From JAKJBL01 sp964461335 (GTDB lineage Bacteria > Bacillota > Clostridia > Christensenellales > CAG-138), in the NCBI GenBank assembly GCA_964461335.1, contig CAYWTY010000034.1:1-18538 (forward strand): a stretch of DNA of 18,538 nt, given 5' to 3'. The position numbers and the translations under genes were made by a program. Under the pieces are notes generated by a model. The model saw nothing but the letters and a program-made list of their open reading frames with translations. It was not told the DNA's origin and ran no database searches. The number at the start of each line of letters is the position of its first letter. The stretch's first letter is position 1. Shown one piece after another: positions 13,937 to 18,538 of the stretch.

Positions 13937-13966
13937 ACTATACTAAGAGGGTTAAGGTTATGTCAA
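13937..13966 (-). promoter_or_regulatory. Sigma-A-type promoter of the ECF gene
   Basis: On the minus strand, TTGACA (13961-13966), an 18-bp spacer and TATAGT (13937-13942). A perfect TATAAT at 13931-13936 is also present but at 24-bp spacing. The predicted start near 13930 places the first leader hairpin at the very 5' end of the mRNA. The -35 overlaps the stop codon of the upstream SpoIID-like gene. Confidence 0.65.
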
Positions 13967-15588
13967 CCGAGGCCGCTCGAAAAAGCATTGTTCCAAATAA
14001 GCATGAGCATATCCCATGTGCTTGGCCCTACAATGCCATCCTCAAAAAGGCCGAAGAGATTTTGAAACGCGAGTACAGCTCTGCGTGTGTGATTGCCGAA
14101 AACCCCATCAACCCCTACAGGGAGCAGCTTGCCATAAACTGATGAAAGATCGTTGAGGTAACGCTGTAAAATACGTACAGCATCGCCGGATGAGCCTGCT
14201 TTTAAAAGTTGCCCAGGGTATGGAGCAATGCTCCCTGGCAGCGGAAGCCCTGTGCCGCCTAGCTCAGCAAGCCCTGCAACAGCAGTATATACCCTTGAAA
14301 GCGCGTACCAAGTGGCGTTGCCTACAATGCCATCAACTCCGAGGTCGAAGATTATTTGGAATGCGCGCACCGCTGCCTCTGTTTCAGGCCCAAAATAACC
14401 GGTAGCGCTTGAAATGGGGGGAATTGCAGGGTAGTTTTGGCGAATACGCAAGAGCTGCCGCTGTATAGAACGCACATACTCGTTTTGCATTCCGCGCCGC
14501 TGCAGAAACCCAGGGTAGGAGGCCTGAATGCCGCGGATATTTGAAGAGCGTACAAGTTCAACATCCTTGCCATAATAGTGCCTGAGCATTGCAAGCGGCG
14601 AAAACCCGCGGCCTGCAAGCGTAACTGTCCCCCATTGGGAAAGCCCTGGGCAAGTTACTGTGCTTCCGTTGCAAAACGAAGCAAAGAGCGGTTCGAGCCG
14701 CCCCTCCCGTCTTGGGTACATATTGAAAATACTATCAACTAAGCGGCTTATATTTGCGTAGATATTTCTGCCTTGTACAAATGCCTGGTCGTAGGCTGTG
14801 GAGCTTGTGATATTGAAGTTAAACCCGCGGCTTGGGTACCATTCTGTGAATATGCGGTTTAGGGCAAACCCCACTTGTGCGTGAATATTCGCTCTTAGCG
14901 CACTATCCGGCCAAGTTGGGAGGATTTCGCTGCTTGCGACATTCTTTAAATAATCTGTAAACGAAACCGTAATATTTCGCGCATTTGAACCTGGCGTGCC
15001 CAAGTGAACTATTATTGCTTCAGGGATATATACTCTAGGAAAAGCCTTATCCACTTCGGCAAAAACAGCTTCAGCTAGCTTAGAGTTAGCAGGGGCAGCT
15101 TCAATATTTGGCTCTTCTAACTTACGGTTGGGTTCTTCAGGCCCTACAGGCATGCGCGGCCCCGGGTAAAGAACAGCAGGTTCAGGGATTTCGATTATTG
15201 TTTCGTCTATTTGGTCTTCCACCTGCACCTTAGGGAAAACAACTGCTTGCGCTGCACTGCTTGCAGGAACGCCATGCGGAGCCATTGTTATAGGCACAAT
15301 AGACTCAACTCCAGGGAACACCTGCACGCCTACAACGCGTACAGGTGAATACCCCTCTAGGCTTGCTGTGACTGTATATCTTGAAAAGGGCAGGATTGGG
15401 CTATCCGGGGTAAGGCTTGCTGCAAGCGGAGGCGCAGGCAACGAAATAACCTGGGTGCGCCCGCTTGAATCGGTCATTAAGCTTGTGGTTTCGCCTGTTT
15501 CCAAGGATAAGACTTCAACCTTTGCGCCTGAAATAGGAAGAAGCCCGTGTTCCTGCTTTACCTCTGCAATAAGTGTTCCTTGCGGCAT
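13963..15588 (-). CDS. SpoIID/LytB-domain protein with two peptidoglycan-binding domains
   Basis: A 541-residue protein without a signal peptide. Residues about 1-105 form a beta-sandwich resembling carboxypeptidase-regulatory or Cna-B folds (TLIAEVKQ...GAKVEVLS...SGRTQV...YTVTASLEGYSP). A Pro/Glu-rich linker follows to about 180. Residues 185-345 match SpoIID/LytB: YLKNVASSEILPTWPDSALRA, with the Glu that is catalytic in SpoIID, and LSQWGTVTLAGRGFSPLAMLRHYYG. Two PG_binding_1 repeats close the chain (about 365-430 and 455-530), each with the GVDG(I/V).G or GIVG..TW pattern. SpoIID is a lytic transglycosylase acting in engulfment. Lack of a secretion signal fits a mother-cell protein acting on the spore cortex or coat; a sigma-K-like promoter upstream supports this. 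ATG 15588 is preferred over GTG 15597 because AGGGGTG is well spaced. Confidence 0.85.
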   Translation of the reverse strand: MPQGTLIAEVKQEHGLLPISGAKVEVLSLETGETTSLMTDSSGRTQVISLPAPPLAASLTPDSPILPFSRYTVTASLEGYSPVRVVGVQVFPGVESIVPITMAPHGVPASSAAQAVVFPKVQVEDQIDETIIEIPEPAVLYPGPRMPVGPEEPNRKLEEPNIEAAPANSKLAEAVFAEVDKAFPRVYIPEAIIVHLGTPGSNARNITVSFTDYLKNVASSEILPTWPDSALRANIHAQVGFALNRIFTEWYPSRGFNFNITSSTAYDQAFVQGRNIYANISRLVDSIFNMYPRREGRLEPLFASFCNGSTVTCPGLSQWGTVTLAGRGFSPLAMLRHYYGKDVELVRSSNIRGIQASYPGFLQRRGMQNEYVRSIQRQLLRIRQNYPAIPPISSATGYFGPETEAAVRAFQIIFDLGVDGIVGNATWYALSRVYTAVAGLAELGGTGLPLPGSIAPYPGQLLKAGSSGDAVRILQRYLNDLSSVYGKLLPVGVDGVFGNHTRRAVLAFQNLFGLFEDGIVGPSTWDMLMLIWNNAFSSGLG

Positions 15589-15618
15589 AAAAGGCACCCC
15601 TTTATTGAGCTGACTTTA

Positions 15619-15648
15619 TATCTTATGCTCAAAGAAGAGGTAAATGTG
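15619..15648 (-). promoter_or_regulatory. Possible sigma-K-type (late mother-cell) promoter of the SpoIID-like gene
   Basis: On the minus strand, CATAAGATA (15619-15627) fits the sigma-K -10 pattern CATANNNTA, and CACA (15645-15648) fits the short -35 ACa pattern at 17 bp. The predicted start would be about 24 nt before the ATG. The motifs are short and degenerate. A sigma-A reading (TTTACC then TATAAA) is weaker. Confidence 0.4.
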
Positions 15649-15651
15649 TGT

Positions 15652-16842
15652 TTAAGCCTTTTTAAGCATTAATGAAAATAGTACTGCAGGCACGCAAAGC
15701 GCAAGCAAAATTGGGAACAGCGATGAGTAGGAGTGAAACGCTAAATGAATACTCCCTGCTAAAGTCGGGCCTGCAGCTGCTGCAAAAATCAAGTGGAGGT
15801 TTGCCATGCTTAGGTTAATCGGGTAATGGTGCTCCCCATACATGCGGTTTACTGAAGCAGCAATTAACGAGGGAACCCCCCCAAACCCTAACCCAAGCAG
15901 CATAAAGCCGGGTATAAGCAGCAAGGTGCTCTTTAAAGAGACGCCAAAATACAGTAGCGGCATTGCAAGGAAAAAAAGAGCACAATCAACAAGCATAGTC
16001 TTTCGTTTGCCGTATTTATCAAAAGCACTTCCGAAAAGGAGCCTGCTTAGCCCGTTGCAAATAGAGATTATGCCAGGCGCAGTGCTTACAAGCGCAGCCG
16101 CCCCTGCATCAAGCGCAATAGGCGCTGCATGGCCAATAACTGCAAGCCCCACTGCGCCAAGAATTGTAGCCCACGAAAGCAGAAGCCAAAAGGAAGGCCT
16201 TTTTAATATTTCCTTAGGCGTGTAGTTAATCTCCTCAAGCCCATCATGGAGTTTTCTGCGTTTTGGAAGCGAGAGCGCTTCGTGCTCAAGCGGCGGCCGT
16301 ACAAGCTGCGCCCCAATAAAAAGCACAGCGCTGAATAAAAGCGAAAACAGCACGAATGTTGTTCTCCACCCAAATGCGCTTATTAGCGCTGCAGCGCCTG
16401 CGCCAAAAAGCAGTGCACCTGAGCCAAAGCCAAGCAGCAGCATTCCTGAGCAGAACCCCGGCTTTTCCGGGTACCACTTACCTATTGTACCCAAAGCGCA
16501 GTTATACCCAAGCCCAACACCTGTGCCGCAAAGCACGCCATAGGAAACATAAAGCAAGAGTATATCCTGTACACGCGATGCGAGGAAAAAGCCTAGAAGC
16601 ATGCACGAGGCGCACAGCCTAAGCACAAAGCGGCTCGACCGCTTGCGCAGAATAAACCCCCCTGCAATGCCCCCAAGGCAAAAGAAACTAATAGAAATCG
16701 TAAAAACAAGCGAAGTTTGAGTGCGCGCCCATGCAAATTCTTGTTCCAAGGGGGTCACAAAAACGGACCAACCGTAGATAAGCCCGAGAAACAACAGCAG
16801 CACAACGCCATAGCTAAGCTGCAGCCTTCTAACACGCATCAT
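15652..16842 (-). CDS. MFS transporter, OFA (oxalate/formate antiporter-like) family
   Basis: A 396-residue protein with about 12 hydrophobic segments in two halves, joined by a charged central loop near residues 185-215 (PPLEHEALSLPKRRKLHDGLEE). The N-terminal LIYGWSVFVTPLEQEFAWARTQTSLVFTISISFFCLGGIAGG matches the OFA subfamily start. GTGVGLGYNCALGTIGKWYPEKPG is also typical of OFA carriers. A second-half SRLLFGSAFDKYGKR loop is the classic MFS motif. OFA members move small organic anions such as oxalate, formate or related monocarboxylates; the substrate here is unproved. The ribosome site GGAGGG lies 6 nt upstream of the double ATG. It has its own sigma-A-like promoter. No clear terminator separates it from the SpoIID-like gene downstream. 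Confidence 0.87.
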   Translation of the reverse strand: MMRVRRLQLSYGVVLLLFLGLIYGWSVFVTPLEQEFAWARTQTSLVFTISISFFCLGGIAGGFILRKRSSRFVLRLCASCMLLGFFLASRVQDILLLYVSYGVLCGTGVGLGYNCALGTIGKWYPEKPGFCSGMLLLGFGSGALLFGAGAAALISAFGWRTTFVLFSLLFSAVLFIGAQLVRPPLEHEALSLPKRRKLHDGLEEINYTPKEILKRPSFWLLLSWATILGAVGLAVIGHAAPIALDAGAAALVSTAPGIISICNGLSRLLFGSAFDKYGKRKTMLVDCALFFLAMPLLYFGVSLKSTLLLIPGFMLLGLGFGGVPSLIAASVNRMYGEHHYPINLSMANLHLIFAAAAGPTLAGSIHLAFHSYSSLFPILLALCVPAVLFSLMLKKA

Positions 16843-16874
16843 TCTTTACCCTCCGCTAATAGATATGATGGTTT

Positions 16875-16904
16875 ATTCTATCCTTTTCGCAATATTCGCG
16901 TCAA
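16875..16904 (-). promoter_or_regulatory. Sigma-A-type promoter of the MFS gene
   Basis: On the minus strand, TTGACG (16899-16904), an 18-bp spacer and TAGAAT (16875-16880), 33 nt before the start codon. It is divergent from the mreB promoters, which begin 26 bp away. Confidence 0.6.
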
Positions 16905-16929
16905 ATAATATATTGCTGTATTTTGCGCC

Positions 16930-16999
16930 TTGACAATTATATAATTTTCTATTAATAATGTTTTGTGTATTTGAAAATGCTCTGTTTATGCTGTATGAT
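16930..16999 (+). promoter_or_regulatory. Two tandem sigma-A-type promoters upstream of the mreB-family gene
   Basis: Promoter 1: TTGACA (16930-16935), 17 bp, TAATAA (16953-16958). Promoter 2: TTGAAA (16971-16976), 17 bp, TATGAT (16994-16999). The second has the closer -10 and lies 76 bp before the ATG. The AT-rich gap of 233 bp (16843-17075) holds these and the divergent MFS promoter and nothing else that I can see. Confidence 0.6.
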
Positions 17000-17075
17000 A
17001 CTATACAGGCTAAGTATATATAGCGATATTTTGCATGCTCACTGGAGCAATATTAAAAGGCGATAGGGTTAAAGC

Positions 17076-18116
17076 ATGGCATTATTCGAATTCAATGATA
17101 TAGGGATAGACCTTGGCACATCGAGCGTTTTGGTCTATATAAAGGGTAAGGGCATAGTTCTTCGTGAACCTTCGGTTGTTGCAGTTGAGCGGATTACAGG
17201 GCGTATACTTGCAGTAGGTGAGGAAGCGCGCAGAATGCTTGGGCGCACACCTGGCGGCATAATAGCTATTCGCCCGCTTAAAGATGGCGTAATTTCAAAC
17301 TTTGATTTAACTGAACGTCTGCTTCGCCACTTTTTAAAATCCGTAATTGGTACACGCATTTTCTTTAAGCCAAGGGTTGTAGTCTGTGTTCCTTCAGGCG
17401 TTACAGAGGTTGAAAAGCGCTCAGTTATTGATGCTACAGAAGAAGCGGGTGCACGCCACACCTTCCTTATTGAAGAACCGATTGCAGCAGCAATTGGCGC
17501 AGGTATAGATATTTCTCAAGCGCGCGGAAGCACGGTGCTTGACATTGGGGGCGGCACAACTGATGTTGCAATTCTTTCTCTTGGTGGCGCAGTGCTTTCC
17601 GAATCTATAAAAATTGCAGGCGATAAATTTGATGATTCTATTGTGCGCTACATGCGCAAGAAACATAATCTTCTTATAGGCGAACGTACAGCTGAAGAAA
17701 TGAAAACAGTCATTGGCACTGCCTACCCGCGCAAGGAACAGGTTTTTATAGATGTTAAAGGCCGAAACCTGATTTCGGGGCTGCCGCAGTCTGTAGTTGT
17801 AGGCTCTAACGAAATGATAGAAGCGCTTGAAGAGCCGCTCCAAAGCATACTTGAATGCGTGCGCAACCTGTTTGAGCGCACTCCCCCAGAGCTTATTTCT
17901 GACATTGTAGAAAGCGGCATTTGCTTGACAGGCGGAGGTGCGCTTTTGTACGGGATGGATAGATTCATTGCAGAGCACACAAAGGTAGCCTGCTATTTGG
18001 CAGAAGACCCGCTCTCATGTGTTGCAATAGGCACGGGCAAAGTGCTTGAAAACGTCAACTTATACTCAAACGGCGCATTATATGATTATAAGCGGGGCGA
18101 GTACTTTGATGGCTGA
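17076..18116 (+). CDS. MreB-family rod-shape actin homologue (MreB/Mbl)
   Basis: A 346-residue cytoplasmic ATPase that polymerises under the membrane and guides peptidoglycan synthesis along the cell length. The actin-fold nucleotide motifs are complete: IDLGTSSVLVY (phosphate 1), PSGVTEVEKRSVIDA, EEPIAAAIGAG (connect 1), LDIGGGTTDVAIL (phosphate 2) and GICLTGGGALLYG (adenosine). The N-terminal MALFEFND is amphipathic and could touch the membrane. It is transcribed alone with a strong terminator; mreC and mreD do not follow, so it is more likely an Mbl or extra MreB paralogue than the mreBCD copy. It could have a sporulation role like the lone copy near spoIIID in Bacillus, but nothing here proves this. 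An internal region near the ribosome site has only weak Shine-Dalgarno identity (AGGG about 7 nt upstream). Confidence 0.93.
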   Translation: MALFEFNDIGIDLGTSSVLVYIKGKGIVLREPSVVAVERITGRILAVGEEARRMLGRTPGGIIAIRPLKDGVISNFDLTERLLRHFLKSVIGTRIFFKPRVVVCVPSGVTEVEKRSVIDATEEAGARHTFLIEEPIAAAIGAGIDISQARGSTVLDIGGGTTDVAILSLGGAVLSESIKIAGDKFDDSIVRYMRKKHNLLIGERTAEEMKTVIGTAYPRKEQVFIDVKGRNLISGLPQSVVVGSNEMIEALEEPLQSILECVRNLFERTPPELISDIVESGICLTGGGALLYGMDRFIAEHTKVACYLAEDPLSCVAIGTGKVLENVNLYSNGALYDYKRGEYFDG

Positions 18117-18162
18117 GTTAATTATTAAGGTAAAGCCATAATTTGCACATAAATACGAAACA

Positions 18163-18186
18163 AGCAGCCCGGGCGGGCTGCTTTTA
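18163..18186 (+). terminator. Rho-independent terminator after the mreB-family gene
   Basis: A perfect 8-bp GC-rich stem AGCAGCCC/GGGCTGCT with loop GGGC is followed by TTTA. It lies 46 nt after the stop codon. Confidence 0.85.
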
Positions 18187-18404
18187 GCATTGAAACGAAT
18201 TATATGCAGGGAAAAAGCCCATTGGGGCTTTAGAATGCTTATTCGGTTAATATATGTGCCGTCAAAAGCTGTTCCATTCCGGGCATCGACAGAGACCGCA
18301 AAAAGGTGATAGTGGACAAATCGGCGTGCAAAGCCCGCGTTTACAAGAGCTTAGCCGATGCGAACTTGACCTATTGCGTATAAGGAGGAACAAGGGAACG
18401 GCAC
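18187..18404. other. Gene-free interval between mreB terminator and tRNA terminator
   Basis: The gene-free stretch from 18117 to 18465 contains two terminators and a hairpin (listed separately). Between them, 18234-18389 holds a plus-strand open frame of about 50 codons with no ATG, GTG or TTG start, whose base use is more GC-rich at third positions than its surroundings. An AAGGAGG at 18381 has no start codon behind it. I see no recognisable gene. Confidence 0.4.
18213..18232 (-). terminator. Hairpin with T-run on the minus strand, possible second terminator
   Basis: Read on the minus strand, AAAGCCC-CAAT-GGGCTTT is followed by further T (GGGCTTTTTC). It may act as a back-up terminator for transcription coming leftward from the tRNA, or reflect the end of a small transcript. 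On the plus strand the T-run is weak. Confidence 0.4.
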
Positions 18405-18436
18405 AAAAAAACCCGGGCCGCTTTTGCGAACCGGGA
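18405..18436 (-). terminator. Rho-independent terminator downstream of tRNA-Met
   Basis: On the minus strand, CCCGG..CGC, loop AAAA and GCG..CCGGG form a GC-rich stem with a small internal mismatch, followed by seven T. It begins about 30 nt after the CCA end of the tRNA. Confidence 0.8.
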
Positions 18437-18465
18437 TTTTGCGTGGAGCGGACTTTGCTCCGATA

Positions 18466-18538
18466 TGGTAGCGGCGGTCGGATTCGAACCAACGACACTC
18501 CGGGTATGAACCGAATGCTCTAGCCAACTGAGCTACGC
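18466..18538 (-). tRNA. tRNA-Met (CAT), 5' end cut by the window
   Basis: The minus strand reads as a tRNA missing only its first four bases: GCG of the acceptor stem, TA, the D-arm GCTC...GAGC, anticodon stem TTCGG/CCGGA, loop TTCATAC with anticodon CAT (18506-18508), T-arm GTTGG-TTCGAAT-CCGAC, acceptor CGCCGCT, A and an encoded CCA. The acceptor bases present pair correctly. CAT specifies methionine; an elongator is likely since the initiator-type GGG/CCC anticodon stem pairs are absent. A lysidine-modified tRNA-Ile2 is a less likely alternative. Confidence 0.92.

Noticed and set aside
18254..18523. 89-codon open frame on the plus strand
   Set aside because: It runs through the minus-strand terminator and the tRNA, and has no ribosome site or recognisable domain.
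1..18538. CRISPR arrays, insertion sequences, phage genes or toxin-antitoxin pairs
   Set aside because: No regular repeats, transposase or integrase motifs, or small paired genes of those kinds were seen.

Overview
The window looks like a chromosomal segment of an anaerobic, spore-forming, low-to-medium GC Firmicute (Clostridia-like). The indicators are strong AGGAGG-type ribosome sites, sigma-A promoters, a DUF421/DUF4363 pair, a SpoIID-type protein preceded by a sigma-K-like promoter, an ECF S component and an mreB paralogue. I cannot name the genus from sequence alone.

Layout. Positions 83-2842 (+): a lactate/malate dehydrogenase-fold enzyme with an unusual cofactor loop and specificity residue, then a full-length ABC exporter half-transporter with its own promoter and terminator. 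Positions 2987-10671 (+): a tightly packed [NiFe] hydrogenase operon of nine genes, with a cytochrome b5-like heme-binding protein, small subunit, large subunit, maturation endopeptidase, HypA-like protein, HypF, HypC, HypD and HypE. Most junctions overlap, so translation is probably coupled. Positions 10715-12061 (+): thyA-folA, the dTMP/tetrahydrofolate pair, behind its own extended -10 promoter. Positions 12101-16842 (-): DUF4363 and DUF421 membrane proteins, an ECF transporter S component with a structured mRNA leader, a SpoIID/peptidoglycan-binding protein and an OFA-type MFS transporter. Positions 17076-18116 (+): an MreB-family actin with two candidate promoters and a strong terminator. 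The window ends inside a tRNA-Met (CAT) on the minus strand.

The most unusual element is the hydrogenase system. The small subunit has no Tat signal, and no membrane cytochrome b is encoded, so the enzyme is probably cytoplasmic. A soluble cytochrome b5-like protein is the first gene of the operon. The proximal FeS motif is CxxD instead of CxxC, and the large subunit has RISG where the proton-gate glutamate (RIEG) is normally found. The maturation set is also reduced: the HypA homologue lacks its zinc-ribbon domain, HypF lacks its N-terminal acylphosphatase domain, and no HypB GTPase is present. Together these suggest a distinct clostridial uptake-type hydrogenase with a simplified nickel-insertion route. 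The other notable signals are two palindromes at the hydrogenase promoter, a leader with mutually exclusive hairpins before the ECF gene, and a probable NADP(H)-type dehydrogenase with Glu at the LDH/MDH specificity position.
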